This document shows positions 54,158 through 64,000 of a stretch of DNA of 64,000 nucleotides, one piece after another; position 1 is the first letter of the stretch; every line of letters starts with the position of its first letter. The notes beneath the pieces are model-generated. The model was not told where the DNA came from, searched no databases, and saw only the letters and a list, made by a program, of their open reading frames with translations. Location of the stretch: contig NZ_JAFG01000006.1 of assembly GCF_000519305.1 (NCBI RefSeq), positions 124,001 to 188,000 on the forward strand, given 5' to 3'. The position numbers were made by a program, and so were the translations under genes. This stretch comes from Mesorhizobium ciceri WSM4083 (GTDB lineage: Bacteria > Pseudomonadota > Alphaproteobacteria > Rhizobiales > Rhizobiaceae).

Positions 54158-55759
54158 TCACATCGCGTTGACGTCGAACTGCAGCCTCTTGGCCGAGTCG
54201 ATCGACTTGTGAGCCTTGATCTTTTCCAGCACCGACTCAGGGAACGGCGCGTCGAGATAGAGCAGCGCTATGGCATCGCCGCCCGGCCGGTTGCGGCCGA
54301 GCTGGAAGTTGGCGATGTTGACGCCATTCTCGCCGCAGACGGTGCCGAGCAGGCCGATGATGCCCGGCGCGTCCGCATTGGTAGTGTAGAGCATGTGCTG
54401 GCCGACCTCGGCATCGAGGTTGATGCCCTTGATCTGGATGAAGCGTGGCTTGCCATCCGAGAAGCATGTGCCGGCGATCGAGCGCGTCATGTGCTCGGTC
54501 TTCACCGTCAGCTTGATATAACCGTCGAACACGCCCGACTTGTCGCGCTTGACCTCGGCGACGATGATGCCGCGCTCCTTCACCATGATCGGCGCCGACA
54601 CCATGTTGACGTCCGAGACCTGAGGCCGGATCAGCCCGGCGAGTGCGGCGCTGATCAGCGCACGCGTGTTCATCGTCGCGGTCGAGCCGTCGAACAGGAT
54701 CTCCACCTCCTTGATCGGATCCTCGGTGACCTGGCCGACAAAGGCGCCGAGCACCTCGGCAAGCTTGACGAAGGGCTTTAGCCGCGGCGCCTCCTCGGCG
54801 GTGATCGACGGCATGTTGATGGCGTTGGAGACGGCGCCCTTGATCAGATAGTCGGCCATCTGCTCGGCAACCTGCAGCGCGACATTCTCCTGGGCCTCCG
54901 TCGTCGAGGCGCCGAGATGCGGCGTCGCCACCACATTCTCCATGCCGAACAGTTCGTTGTTCTCGGCCGGTTCGACCTCGAAGACGTCGACGCCGGCGCC
55001 GGCCACCTTGCCGCTTTTCAGCGCCGCGATCAGGTCGGCCTCGACGATCAGACCGCCGCGTGCGCAATTGATGATGCGCACGCCCTTCTTCATCTTGGCG
55101 ATCGCCGCGGCATCGATGATGTTGCGTGTCTTGTCGGTCAGCGGCGTGTGCAGCGTGATGAAATCGGCGCGGGCGAACAGTTCGTCCAGCTCGACCTTGT
55201 CGACGCCAAGCTCCTCGGCACGGCTGTCCGACAGGAACGGGTCGAAGGCGATGACGTGCATCTTGAGGCCAACGCCGCGCGTCGCGACGATCGAACCGAT
55301 GTTGCCGCAGCCGATGACGCCCAACGTCTTGCCGGTGATCTCGACGCCCATGAAGCGGTTCTTTTCCCATTTGCCGGCATGGGTCGAGGCGTTGGCTTCA
55401 GGGATCTGGCGCGCCAGCGCGAAGATCATCGCCACCGCATGTTCGGCTGTGGTAATCGAATTGCCGAAGGGCGTGTTCATCACGATGATGCCCTTGCGGC
55501 TTGCCGCCGGGATATCGACATTGTCGACGCCGATGCCGGCGCGGCCGATGACTTTGAGATTGGTAGCGGCGTTGATCAGCTTTTCGGTGACCTTGGTCGC
55601 CGAGCGGATGGCGAGGCCATCATACTGGCCAATCACTTCAGCGAGCTTTTCCTTGTCCTTGCCGAGATCGGGCAGATAGTCGACCTCGACGCCGCGATCC
55701 TTGAAGATTTGCACGGCGGTGGGGGAGAGTTTGTCTGAGACGAGAACGCGGGGCGCCAT
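54158..55759 (-). CDS. serA: D-3-phosphoglycerate dehydrogenase
   Basis: 533 residues. First step of serine synthesis. RSATKVTEKLINAATNLKVI, GRAGIGVDNVDIPAAS, cofactor loop VIGCGNIGSIVA, and the catalytic GASTTEAQENVA; the C-terminal half has the ASB and ACT domains (PGIIGLLGTVCGENGVNIAN), giving allosteric control by serine. ATG 55759 after AAGGAGG. It follows serC by 67 bp, forming serC-serA. The upstream reading frame through serC is not coding. Confidence 0.95.
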   Translation of the reverse strand: MAPRVLVSDKLSPTAVQIFKDRGVEVDYLPDLGKDKEKLAEVIGQYDGLAIRSATKVTEKLINAATNLKVIGRAGIGVDNVDIPAASRKGIIVMNTPFGNSITTAEHAVAMIFALARQIPEANASTHAGKWEKNRFMGVEITGKTLGVIGCGNIGSIVATRGVGLKMHVIAFDPFLSDSRAEELGVDKVELDELFARADFITLHTPLTDKTRNIIDAAAIAKMKKGVRIINCARGGLIVEADLIAALKSGKVAGAGVDVFEVEPAENNELFGMENVVATPHLGASTTEAQENVALQVAEQMADYLIKGAVSNAINMPSITAEEAPRLKPFVKLAEVLGAFVGQVTEDPIKEVEILFDGSTATMNTRALISAALAGLIRPQVSDVNMVSAPIMVKERGIIVAEVKRDKSGVFDGYIKLTVKTEHMTRSIAGTCFSDGKPRFIQIKGINLDAEVGQHMLYTTNADAPGIIGLLGTVCGENGVNIANFQLGRNRPGGDAIALLYLDAPFPESVLEKIKAHKSIDSAKRLQFDVNAM

Positions 55760-55826
55760 GGCGGCCTCCTTGAAATGGATTTGATCCTGATGGGAATGGG
55801 CGGCCCGAAGGCCGCCGCGAACGATC

Positions 55827-57002
55827 TCAGGCCGCCGCTTTGAGCGACGCCTTCTGCGCGGCGAAGGCCCAGTCGAGCCAAGGCAGCAGCGCTTCCAGAT
55901 CCGACGTCTCGACCGTCGCGCCGCACCAGATGCGCAGGCCGGGCGGTGCGTCGCGATAGGCACCGATATCGTAGGCGACGCCTTCCTTGTCGAGCACCGA
56001 CACCAGCCCCTTGGCGAAGGCCGCCTGCCCGTCGGCATCGAGCGCCGACACGTCCGGGTCGGTGAAGGACAAGCAGACGGACGTGTTCGACCGTGTCGCC
56101 GGCTGGCCGGCGAGATGACCGAGCCAGGAGGACTTGCCGACAAAGCGATCGAGGACGGCCGCATTGGCATCCGCCCTGGCGATCAGCGCGTCGAGGCCGC
56201 CGGTCGACTTCGCCCAGTTGAGCGCATCGAGGTAGTCCTCGACGCACAGCATCGAGGGCGTGTTGATGGTCTCGCCCTTGAAGATACCTTCGATCAGCTT
56301 GCCGCCCGAGGTCAGGCGGAAGATTTTCGGCAGCGGCCATGAGGGCTTGTAGGTTTCCAGCCGCTCGACGGCGCGAGGCGACAGGATCAGCATGCCGTGA
56401 GCGCCCTCGCCGCCCAGCACCTTCTGCCAGGAGAAAGTGACGACATCGAGCTTTTCGAAGTCGAGCCTCTGCGCGAATGCGGCGGAAGTCGCATCGCAGA
56501 CGGTCAGGCCCCTGCGGTCCGCGGGAATGAAATCGCCGTTCGGCACGCGCACGCCCGACGTGGTGCCGTTCCAGGTGAAGACCACATCGCGGTCGAAATC
56601 GATCTTGGTGAGGTCGGGCAGTTCGCCGTAGCCGGCTTCGATCTTGCGCACGTCGGCGAGCTTTAACTGCTTGACCACGTCCGTGACCCAGCCGGAGCCA
56701 AAGCTCTCCCAGGCAACCATGTCGACGCCGCGCTCGCCGAGCAGCGACCACAGCGCCATCTCGACCGCACCGGTGTCCGACGCCGGCACGATGCCGATGC
56801 GATAACCCGCCGGGACCTGGAGAATGTCGCGCGTCAGCTCGATCGCCTGTTCGAGCTTGGCCTTGCCGATCTTGGCGCGGTGGGAACGGCCGAGCGCGGC
56901 AGCGTTCAGCGCCTCGACCGACCAGCCGGGGCGTTTTGCGCAGGGACCTGAGGAGAAATTGGGATTTGCCGGACGGAGTCCGGGCTTCGTATGCGTCGTC
57001 AT
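55827..57002 (-). CDS. serC: Phosphoserine aminotransferase
   Basis: 391 residues, class V PLP enzyme making phosphoserine from phosphohydroxypyruvate. [54 protein letters not shown] and the PLP-lysine motif in [20 protein letters not shown]. The N-terminal length matches the alphaproteobacterial form. First gene of serC-serA, with a structured leader. Confidence 0.95.
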   Translation of the reverse strand: MTTHTKPGLRPANPNFSSGPCAKRPGWSVEALNAAALGRSHRAKIGKAKLEQAIELTRDILQVPAGYRIGIVPASDTGAVEMALWSLLGERGVDMVAWESFGSGWVTDVVKQLKLADVRKIEAGYGELPDLTKIDFDRDVVFTWNGTTSGVRVPNGDFIPADRRGLTVCDATSAAFAQRLDFEKLDVVTFSWQKVLGGEGAHGMLILSPRAVERLETYKPSWPLPKIFRLTSGGKLIEGIFKGETINTPSMLCVEDYLDALNWAKSTGGLDALIARADANAAVLDRFVGKSSWLGHLAGQPATRSNTSVCLSFTDPDVSALDADGQAAFAKGLVSVLDKEGVAYDIGAYRDAPPGLRIWCGATVETSDLEALLPWLDWAFAAQKASLKAAA

Positions 57003-57060
57003 CGTGGTCTATCCTTCCAGATAGTGGCCCCTCGTTGGGGAGGGGTGGCCCACGGACGGC
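57003..57060 (-). ncRNA. Candidate serC RNA motif upstream of serC
   Basis: On the minus strand: a CCCCTC/GAGGGG hairpin (57028-57033 with 57040-57045, plus strand numbering) with outer GTGG/CCAC pairing, followed by a small CTATC/GATAG hairpin (57009-57024) whose loop contains the GGAAG ribosome site. A conserved serC RNA motif was described upstream of serC in alphaproteobacteria; I cannot run its model. Confidence 0.55.
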
Positions 57061-57203
57061 GATATTCGTTCGGGCTTCAGGCGTCAAGAGGAAAGTTTTT
57101 GTCGCTGCCGGGATACCGGCGATCTGTGATCAGGATGTCGGGACTTCAAATGCAAACGACGGACCCGAAGATCCGCCGTCCCGATCTCTCGTGCTCGCCG
57201 CGC

Positions 57204-57977
57204 CTACCAGAGATCGTAGCGCAGCCCGAGCTTGACCTGATGGTTGCTGATACCTTTTTTGACCGGATAGGAATCGAGGCTCTCGGCCGTCACGTATTCG
57301 GCGTTGGGGGCGGAAAAATACTGATAGCCCAGGTCGACGGAAACGTTCTTCGATACCTGATAGGCGAGGCCCGCGTTCAGCGTGTAGGCCAGCGAGTACT
57401 GGGTCTTGCTGTCACTTACGGCGAAATCGTCCGTGTCGTCGCCATTGTCGGTGAAGTAGCTAGCCGAGAGGCTGCGCTTGCTGCGGACGACGCCGATACC
57501 GGCGCCGAGATAGGGCGTTATGCCGACATAGGTGCCAAGATCGACATAGCCGTTGAGTATGGCCGACAAGGCGTAGTTCTTCAGGGATGCCGATGCCACG
57601 GTTGCCGTGTCCGGCGCTACCACAGTCCCTGTGTCATCATAGCCGACGCCGATCTCATTGCCGGGCAGATAGCCGAGATTGAGGTCGGCGCGCAGATAGT
57701 CGTTGAAATGGTAGCCGAAGCCGATGCTGGCAAAGATCGGATCTTCCTTGTCGCTGAAGGCTGCGGTGTCGGTGGCGAAATCTTGATCCTTGAAGCTCTT
57801 CTGAGCCAGATAAGAGACATCGCCGCGCAGATACCAGCCGGAGCCGACCTCGACAGGAACGTAGTCGGGTGCCTGGTCGACATAGATCGGCGGATCGTAG
57901 TCGGCCGCGTGCACCGGCGTCAGCGGCAGGAGGGCTAGTGCACCGAGCGCCAGCGCCATACGCGATGTAAGTTTCAT
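57204..57977 (-). CDS. Outer membrane beta-barrel protein (Omp25/31-like)
   Basis: 257 residues from ATG 57977. Signal peptide (MKLTSRMALALGALALLPLT ... VHA), then beta strands with alternating residues: GWYLRGDVSYLAQKSF, FGYHFNDYLRADLNLGYL and a terminal HQVKLGLRYDLW ending in an aromatic residue, as in porin-like OMPs. Related to the group at 58190. Likely envelope structure or adhesion. Confidence 0.85.
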   Translation of the reverse strand: MKLTSRMALALGALALLPLTPVHAADYDPPIYVDQAPDYVPVEVGSGWYLRGDVSYLAQKSFKDQDFATDTAAFSDKEDPIFASIGFGYHFNDYLRADLNLGYLPGNEIGVGYDDTGTVVAPDTATVASASLKNYALSAILNGYVDLGTYVGITPYLGAGIGVVRSKRSLSASYFTDNGDDTDDFAVSDSKTQYSLAYTLNAGLAYQVSKNVSVDLGYQYFSAPNAEYVTAESLDSYPVKKGISNHQVKLGLRYDLW

Positions 57978-58128
57978 GGTCCCCGACTCCCGGATTTTGC
58001 GCCGCAAGCAATCGCAGCGGCCGCCATCGTTTCAAGGAGCATTGTTAACCATAGTGGTTAAGTGGCGGTTAAGGCTAACAGAGCGTTAGCGAATTCATTT
58101 CCGCTGTTGATACCAGGCGGCCCAAACG

Positions 58129-58161
58129 AAAAACCGCCCGGCTTGAGGCCGGACGGTTTTT
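58129..58161. terminator. Bidirectional terminator between the two OMP genes
   Basis: AAAAACCG/CGGTTTTT outer and CCGGC/GCCGG inner stem with a 5-nt loop, 29 bp downstream of the 58190 gene on the minus strand. Confidence 0.82.
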
Positions 58162-58189
58162 CGAAGAATTCAAGTGATGTGAGATGGCG

Positions 58190-59023
58190 CTACTTGGTGT
58201 AGATCGGCTCGGGTTCGGGCTGGTAGGCAACGACCGGCGCGGCGCAACCGTTGCTGCCACCGAACTGATAGCGCAGGCCACCGCGCACTTCGTGCGTGTT
58301 GATGCCACGGTCGAAGCCGGGACCAGCACTGCTTGCGTCCCACTCGAACATGCGGCCACCCTGGATATGGGAGTAGCGGTAGCCGGCATCGAGGATGATC
58401 TTGTCGGTCAGGCAGTAGGAAGCGCCGGCCATCAGAGCGTAGGCGAAACGCCAGTTGGATGCTCCCGGATTGGTCTCGGTGGTGTTCGGGTCGTAGACAG
58501 TATCCCACTTGACGCGCGCACCGCCGATGCCAGCGCCAACATAGGGCGTGATACCATGCCAGGTGCCGATATCGACATAGGCATTGGCCAGCAGCAGCAA
58601 GGCGCTCATCTTCGACACTTCGGTCGACGTCGTCAGCAGATCCGAAGTGCCGCCGTTGAAGTTCGACTTGAACCAGTAGTCGGCGGTCAGATCGGTACGG
58701 AAGTGGTCGTTGATCTTGTAGCCGACGCCGGCACCAAGCGAGAAGCCGCCCTTGAGCTTGCCGAAATCGAAGCTTCTGGTGCCGGGCGTGACCACGCCGC
58801 AACAATCGACGGTATAAGTCGTATAGTCGATGCCGCGCACGGTCGACTTGTGATAGTCGATGTCGCCACGGATATACCAGCCGCCGACTTCCGCCGGCTG
58901 CTCGTAGACGGCCTGAGGCGGTGCCTCTTCGACCATCGGTTCCGGCAGGTCGGCCGCGAACAACGGTCCTGCCAGGCCCGCGAACAGTAAGGCGAGCAGG
59001 GCCTTTCGTGCTGTCTTGAACAT
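58190..59023 (-). CDS. Outer membrane beta-barrel protein
   Basis: 277 residues from ATG 59023 after AGGGG. Signal peptide MFKTARKALLALLFAGLAGP ending LFA-ADLPE. Strands include GGWYIRGDIDYHKST, FSLGAGVGYKINDHFRTDLT, THEVRGGLRYQFGG. It has internal Cys in CCGVVTPG, unusual for such barrels. Second of two tandem OMP genes; each has its own terminator or promoter region. GTG 59032 is an alternative start. Confidence 0.83.
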   Translation of the reverse strand: MFKTARKALLALLFAGLAGPLFAADLPEPMVEEAPPQAVYEQPAEVGGWYIRGDIDYHKSTVRGIDYTTYTVDCCGVVTPGTRSFDFGKLKGGFSLGAGVGYKINDHFRTDLTADYWFKSNFNGGTSDLLTTSTEVSKMSALLLLANAYVDIGTWHGITPYVGAGIGGARVKWDTVYDPNTTETNPGASNWRFAYALMAGASYCLTDKIILDAGYRYSHIQGGRMFEWDASSAGPGFDRGINTHEVRGGLRYQFGGSNGCAAPVVAYQPEPEPIYTK

Positions 59024-59203
59024 GCTTGTCACCCCTGAAAAGCTCGGAACGGCGAACCCGCCCGAAATGCGATTGGCTTTCAGTCGTGGATAATGAATTG
59101 CAAAGGTTAAAAGGCATTTAACCCTGTTGCTTAACCACGAATCTCGAAACTTCTGGGACCGGTGCGAGATTTCCGAACAGCGAACAGACTGGCAGCCGAC
59201 AAG

Positions 59204-59230
59204 AGAAAGCCCGCCGAAGGGCGGGCCTTG
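59204..59230 (-). terminator. Terminator after glmM
   Basis: GCCCGCC (59209-59215) and GGCGGGC (59220-59226), followed by TTTCTC on the minus strand, 50 bp after the glmM stop. Confidence 0.7.
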
Positions 59231-59274
59231 GACAGGTTCAGGCGACGACTCCCGCCGGGCGGGCGCTGTGGGGG

Positions 59275-60627
59275 TCAGGCGGCGCTGCGCGTTTCCGAGA
59301 TGACTTCCACGATGCCGTTGACGACGGACTCGACCAGTTGCGGGTCGTCGCCTTCGGCCATCACGCGGATCAGCGGCTCTGTCCCGGATGGCCGGATAAC
59401 CAGCCGTCCGGTCTTGCCGAGGCGGTTACGGGCGTCTTCGATGGCGGCCTTGACCGGCGCCTCCTCGAGCGGCTTGCCGCCGGAAATGTGGACGTTCTTC
59501 AGGAGTTGCGGCACGGGTTCGAATTTCTTCGATAGTTCGCTGACCGGCCGGCCCTGCCGCTTGATGCAGGCCAGCACCTGCAGCGCCGAAACCAGGCCGT
59601 CGCCGGTGGTCGAGAAATCCGACAGTACGATATGGCCCGACTGTTCGCCGCCGACATTCAGCCCATGCGCGCGCATATGCTCGACGACATAACGGTCGCC
59701 AACCTTGGTGCGGTGCAATTGCAGCTTCATGTCGCCAAGGAAGCGTTCGAGGCCGAGATTGGACATCACGGTTGAGACGACACCGCCCCCGGCAAGCCGC
59801 CCGCTCTGGTGCCAGGATTCGGCGATCAGCGCCATGATCTGGTCACCATCGACGATCGCGCCGTTTTCATCGACGATGACGACGCGATCGGCGTCGCCGT
59901 CGAGCGCGATGCCGATGTCGGCGCGCACTTCGTGCACCTTCTTTTGCAGGCCGGCCGGATGGGTCGAGCCGCATTCCTTGTTGATGTTGAAGCCGTTGGG
60001 CTCGACATTGATGGCGACGACTTCGGCGCCCAGTTCCCACAGCGCCTCGGGCGCCACCTTGTAGGCCGCGCCATTGGCGCAATCGACGACGATCCTCAGG
60101 CCCGCGAGCGACATCGAGCGCGGCAAGGTGCGCTTGGCGAATTCGATGTAGCGGTCATGCACGCCGTCGACGCGCTTGGCGCGGCCAAGCCCGTCGGAAT
60201 CGGCGAGCGCCAGTTCGATATCCTTGTCGAGCATGCTTTCGATGCGCTCCTCGATTTCGTCGGAGAGCTTGTAGCCGTCGGGCCCGAACAGCTTGATGCC
60301 GTTGTCGTAATAGGGGTTGTGCGAGGCCGAGATCATGACGCCGATATCGGCGCGCAGCGAACGCACCAGCATGGCGACAGCCGGCGTCGGGATCGGGCCG
60401 AGCAGGAACACGTCCATGCCGGCGGCACAAAGACCGGCGACCATGGCATTCTCGATCATATAGCCGGAAAGCCTGGTGTCCTTGCCGAGCACGACGCGAT
60501 GTCGATGGCTGCCCCGCTGGAAAGACAGTCCGGCGGCCATGCCGACCCGCATCGCGATTTCAGCGGTCATCGGAAACTTGTTGGCGCGTCCGCGAATGCC
60601 GTCCGTGCCGAAATAATTCCCTGCCAT
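59275..60627 (-). CDS. glmM: Phosphoglucosamine mutase
   Basis: 450 residues. Interconverts glucosamine-6- and -1-phosphate for UDP-GlcNAc synthesis. [12 protein letters not shown], phosphoserine loop [20 protein letters not shown], metal site [16 protein letters not shown], sugar loop [19 protein letters not shown] and [15 protein letters not shown] are diagnostic. In many alphaproteobacteria glmM directly follows ftsH; here two opposite-strand genes separate them. Confidence 0.96.
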   Translation of the reverse strand: MAGNYFGTDGIRGRANKFPMTAEIAMRVGMAAGLSFQRGSHRHRVVLGKDTRLSGYMIENAMVAGLCAAGMDVFLLGPIPTPAVAMLVRSLRADIGVMISASHNPYYDNGIKLFGPDGYKLSDEIEERIESMLDKDIELALADSDGLGRAKRVDGVHDRYIEFAKRTLPRSMSLAGLRIVVDCANGAAYKVAPEALWELGAEVVAINVEPNGFNINKECGSTHPAGLQKKVHEVRADIGIALDGDADRVVIVDENGAIVDGDQIMALIAESWHQSGRLAGGGVVSTVMSNLGLERFLGDMKLQLHRTKVGDRYVVEHMRAHGLNVGGEQSGHIVLSDFSTTGDGLVSALQVLACIKRQGRPVSELSKKFEPVPQLLKNVHISGGKPLEEAPVKAAIEDARNRLGKTGRLVIRPSGTEPLIRVMAEGDDPQLVESVVNGIVEVISETRSAA

Positions 60628-60995
60628 GCTAGTCAGCTTCCTCGACGTTTCTTCCCCGGCACGTCATGCCACAATTGGCCAGGGCGCTATGATCACATTG
60701 TGTGATTATACGTTACCAATCCTTAGAAAACCATTGTTGTGCACTGCACACAACGTGGCCGCAACCTTACATGCCCAGACTGCCATGCTGCAATATACAA
60801 GTCATGCGAGCCTTTCGGCGCGGATGCACCAGGAAAATCTTGCTCTGAACCAGGCAACGGACAACGATTTCATCACCTTATCGGGAGAAGCCGGTTTTCG
60901 GCGATATATACGCCACTTGGCATCTGGCGCAACCGACCGTTGAGCGTTATTGATTTGCAGGGACGTATCATGGGCTGTTGCAACGGAGAAACGCT
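60628..60995. other. Divergent control region with two palindromes
   Basis: 368 bp without a supported gene. ATCACATTGTGTGAT (60692-60706) is a perfect inverted repeat with TTG centre. GTTGTG-CACTGCA-CACAAC (60736-60754) is a second and contains TGCACTGCA, shared (inverted) with the bdhA palindrome. Confidence 0.5.
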
Positions 60996-61853
60996 ATGCT
61001 CATCCACCGACTTGCCACTTTGACCGGCCTCGCCGTCGCGACCTTGTTCCTGGCCGCGCCAGCCAACGCACTGACGATGGCCGAGTGCAGCACGAAGTAT
61101 AACGCCGCCAAGGATGCGGGGACACTTTCCGGCGCGACCTGGAACCAGTTCCGCAAGGCTCAGTGCGGCACCGACGCCGCGGCGACGACCGACGCCAAGC
61201 CGGCCGATACCAAGAAAGCAACCGACACCACGAAGGCTGCCGAGACGAAGCCGGCCAAGGCCGCCAAGGCTGCCGCCGCGGCCGACGACAGCACTGCGAA
61301 GGGCCTGACGGCGAAGGAATGCAGCACCAAGTACCAGGCGGCGAAGGCTGCCGGCACGCTGAACGGCATGAAGTGGAACGACTTCCGCAAGTCCGAATGC
61401 GCCGCCGGTGCATCCGCCGCTGCCGCCAAGCCGGCAACCACCAAGGCTGCCGCGGCTCCCGCAGACAATGGCGGCAAGGGTCTGTCCATGGCCGAATGCA
61501 GCACCAAGTATCAGGCTGCCAAGACGGCCAACACGCTAAAGGGCATGAAGTGGAATGACTTCCGCAAGGCCGAATGCGGCGCCGGCGCCTCGGATGACGA
61601 CACGGTGCCAGCCGCCGACGAGGCGAGCTACACCAAGGAGCCGGCGAAGCCGACGACGGCTGCGCCCAAGGGCGTCAAGTTCCCGTCCGCGATCTCGGCG
61701 AAATACGCCAGCGAGACCCCCGGAAAAGGCCGCATGCACACCTGCCTCGACCAGTACTATGTCCTTAAGGACGCCAACGCGCTCGGCGGCCTGAAGTGGA
61801 TCCAGAAGGGCGGCGGCTTCTACAGCCTGTGCAACGCCAAGCTGAAGAGCTGA
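60996..61853 (+). CDS. Secreted Cys-pair repeat protein, four repeats
   Basis: 285 residues from ATG 60996 (GGAGAA at 5 nt). Signal peptide to ANA(26). Three near-identical repeats, each ECSTKY...GTL.G..W..FRK..C with Cys at 31/57, 109/135 and 168/194 (26 apart), joined by Ala/Lys/Thr-rich linkers, and a fourth, divergent repeat CLDQYYVLKDANALGGLKWI ... YSLC (250/279, 29 apart). Cysteine pairs suggest disulfides in the periplasm or outside. No family recognised; layout faintly recalls PsiF repeats. Tandem paralogue follows. Confidence 0.85.
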   Translation: MLIHRLATLTGLAVATLFLAAPANALTMAECSTKYNAAKDAGTLSGATWNQFRKAQCGTDAAATTDAKPADTKKATDTTKAAETKPAKAAKAAAAADDSTAKGLTAKECSTKYQAAKAAGTLNGMKWNDFRKSECAAGASAAAAKPATTKAAAAPADNGGKGLSMAECSTKYQAAKTANTLKGMKWNDFRKAECGAGASDDDTVPAADEASYTKEPAKPTTAAPKGVKFPSAISAKYASETPGKGRMHTCLDQYYVLKDANALGGLKWIQKGGGFYSLCNAKLKS

Positions 61854-61876
61854 GCGCTTAGCCATAGTCTCCAAAC

Positions 61877-61914
61877 AAAGGCCCGCGCATCGCAAGATGC
61901 GCTGGCCTTTTTTT
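61877..61914 (+). terminator. Terminator after the first repeat protein
   Basis: Stem of AAAGGCC and GCGCATC with their complements, GCAA loop, then seven Ts. Confidence 0.88.
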
Positions 61915-62096
61915 GTTGCGCGAAGACGCACACTGCCTTGCTCGCATCTGCATGTCGCCGGGCTGCCGGCATCATCAATTCGCCTACACTGCCCACCGCC
62001 AAGCTCATCGGCAGTCCGTAAAGATTCTGGTTGAACATATAGAGAACAAACCATATACAAAAAGACGTCAAACTTATTATCAACCAGGAGGGTCTT

Positions 62097-62549
62097 ATGC
62101 ACAGTTTGAAATTGGCGGTATTGGCTGCGACCGCATTTGTCGCTTGGAGCGTCGTCCCCGCAAGCGCACTGACGATGAAGGAATGCGGCGAGACCTATCG
62201 AACAGCCAAGGAAGGCGGCACTCTGAACGGCATGGACTGGACGGCTTTTCGCAAGGAGAAGTGCGCGACATCAGCAGCGGACAGTGTCAGCGAGGATACG
62301 GTCAAAACCGAGCCGCAGACGAAAAAGGAAATCAGCGCGGCGGTCGCCCCCACTGTAGCGCCCGCGGGGGTGACATTCCCGACCACGCTGGCCGCCGAGT
62401 TCAAGACCGAAAAGCCCGCGAAGGCGCGCATGAAGACCTGTCTGCAGGGCTACCATGGCAACAAGGACGCGGGCACGTTGAACGGCCTTCGCTGGATCCA
62501 GAAGGGCGGCGGTTATTATAGCATGTGCAATGCCAAGCTGAAGAGCTGA
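62097..62549 (+). CDS. Secreted Cys-pair repeat protein, two repeats
   Basis: 150 residues. Signal peptide MHSLKLAVLAATAFVAWSVV ending SA-LTM. One N-terminal repeat MKECGETYRTAKEGGTLNGM ... KC (Cys30/56) and the C-terminal repeat CLQGYHGNKDAGTLNGLRWI ... YYSMC (115/144), each spaced as in the paralogue, with the same NAKLKS ending. Clearly a shorter sister of the upstream gene; repeats differ in number. Own terminator follows. Function unknown. Confidence 0.85.
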   Translation: MHSLKLAVLAATAFVAWSVVPASALTMKECGETYRTAKEGGTLNGMDWTAFRKEKCATSAADSVSEDTVKTEPQTKKEISAAVAPTVAPAGVTFPTTLAAEFKTEKPAKARMKTCLQGYHGNKDAGTLNGLRWIQKGGGYYSMCNAKLKS

Positions 62550-62572
62550 GCGACAAGACATCTGAAGAAGAG

Positions 62573-62607
62573 AAGGCCTGCGAACCGCAGGGTTCGCGGG
62601 CCTTTTT
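62573..62607 (+). terminator. Terminator after the second repeat protein
   Basis: 14-bp stem (AAGGCCTGCGAACC with GGTTCGCGGGCCTT, one wobble), loop GCAG, then TTTTT. Confidence 0.88.
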
Positions 62608-62639
62608 ATTGCCTTCGAGGGCACGCCAGCGGCGACCTT

Positions 62640-62669
62640 GCCAATCTCCCCCGCAAGGGGGAGATTGGC
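62640..62669. repeat. 30-bp perfect palindrome, core of the thi-operon repeat family
   Basis: GCCAATCTCCCCC, loop GCAA, GGGGGAGATTGGC. The same core forms the inner hairpins of the 45657-45816 element. Confidence 0.9.
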
Positions 62670-62741
62670 TATCACCTAGCTTTCGCCAATCGTCACCGTC
62701 GCAGATGCGAGGTCGCGGGCAACTCCTCCCCAACGCCAAAA

Positions 62742-62773
62742 ACAAAAAACGCCGCGGAGCAAGCCGCGGCGTT
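62742..62773 (-). terminator. Terminator after ftsH
   Basis: AACGCCGCGG/CCGCGGCGTT 10-bp stem, 6-nt loop, and a T-run on the minus strand, 21 bp after the ftsH stop. Confidence 0.88.
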
Positions 62774-62794
62774 CGATGAAATCAGTGGTCAAGC

Positions 62795-64000
<1,206 letters not shown>

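Noticed and set aside
55760..56170. N-terminal extension of serA
   Set aside because: It lies in a wrong frame over serC; AAGGAGG and family length support the start at 55759.
60626..60943. A 105-codon open frame in the glmM gap
   Set aside because: No ribosome site, no motif, and it overlaps the palindromes and glmM promoter region.

Overview
The window is about 64 kb of GC-rich chromosome from an alphaproteobacterium of the order Hyphomicrobiales (Rhizobiales), most likely a Mesorhizobium or close relative. The case rests on several things: a DUF680 protein and DUF3309, DUF1244 and DUF465 small proteins; a CarD regulator; an RpoH2-type sigma factor behind an EcfG-like promoter; the phaR/phaA/phaB polyhydroxybutyrate genes; an Omp25/31-like outer membrane protein pair; serC-serA; ftsH and glmM close together; and a zinc-ligand-free L36. 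Gene content is largely housekeeping. I see no phage, insertion sequence, CRISPR array, rRNA or tRNA.

Layout. 1-6.5 kb: Stf0-type sulfotransferase, lytic transglycosylase, ispG, two DUF465 genes, purE-purK, an LprI-like protein and rpmJ. 6.5-15.6 kb: a TPR protein, an alpha/beta hydrolase behind an 8-bp minisatellite, pyk with a DUF1036 gene, an N-formylglutamate amidohydrolase-like gene with DUF1244, an MFS/LysR convergent pair, DUF680, an NAD(P) oxidoreductase and DUF3309. 15.6-24.3 kb: an RND efflux pump, a periplasmic-type molybdenum hydroxylase with a cytochrome c, and a divergent TetR regulator with a clear operator-like palindrome. 24.3-31.8 kb: an acetyl-CoA/polyhydroxybutyrate region (patatin, bdhA, two citrate synthase paralogues of which one carries a DNA-binding domain, phaR, phaA, phaB). 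31.75-32.48 kb: a long non-coding stretch with clustered GANTC sites, DnaA-box-like motifs and a 273-bp-offset duplication. 32.5-37.9 kb: an SUV3-like helicase, an S4 RNA-binding protein, fdxA and carD. 37.9-41.5 kb: a cystine-type ABC transporter and rpoH2. 41.5-49.6 kb: an M48 lipoprotein protease, the thiBPQ thiamine transporter under a TPP riboswitch, divergent thiN, and an ABC-F ATPase. 49.6-57.0 kb: an orphan CcdA-like antitoxin, a Pro/Ala-rich membrane protein, purA, a DMT transporter, and serA-serC behind a candidate serC RNA. 57-64 kb: two outer membrane beta-barrels, glmM, two secreted Cys-pair repeat proteins of unknown function, and the C-terminal two thirds of ftsH, which runs off the right edge.

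Functional themes. Carbon storage: phaA and phaB make 3-hydroxybutyryl-CoA, PhaR senses granules, bdhA oxidises 3-hydroxybutyrate and citrate synthase competes for acetyl-CoA. TGC-rich palindromes matching the described PhaR site lie between phaR and phaA, and a related one lies before bdhA. Thiamine: uptake (thiBPQ) and pyrophosphorylation (thiN) sit back to back around the riboswitch. Stress: rpoH2 and the DUF3309 gene each have a GGAAC-N18/19-TT promoter-like match. Many operons carry long intergenic hairpins of at least two repeat families.

The most interesting leads are the cell-cycle-like control region at 31.86-32.31 kb, the Cys-pair repeat protein family next to glmM, and the hairpin repeats inserted inside the thi and pha operons. 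All functional calls are from reading sequence only; no database search was possible.
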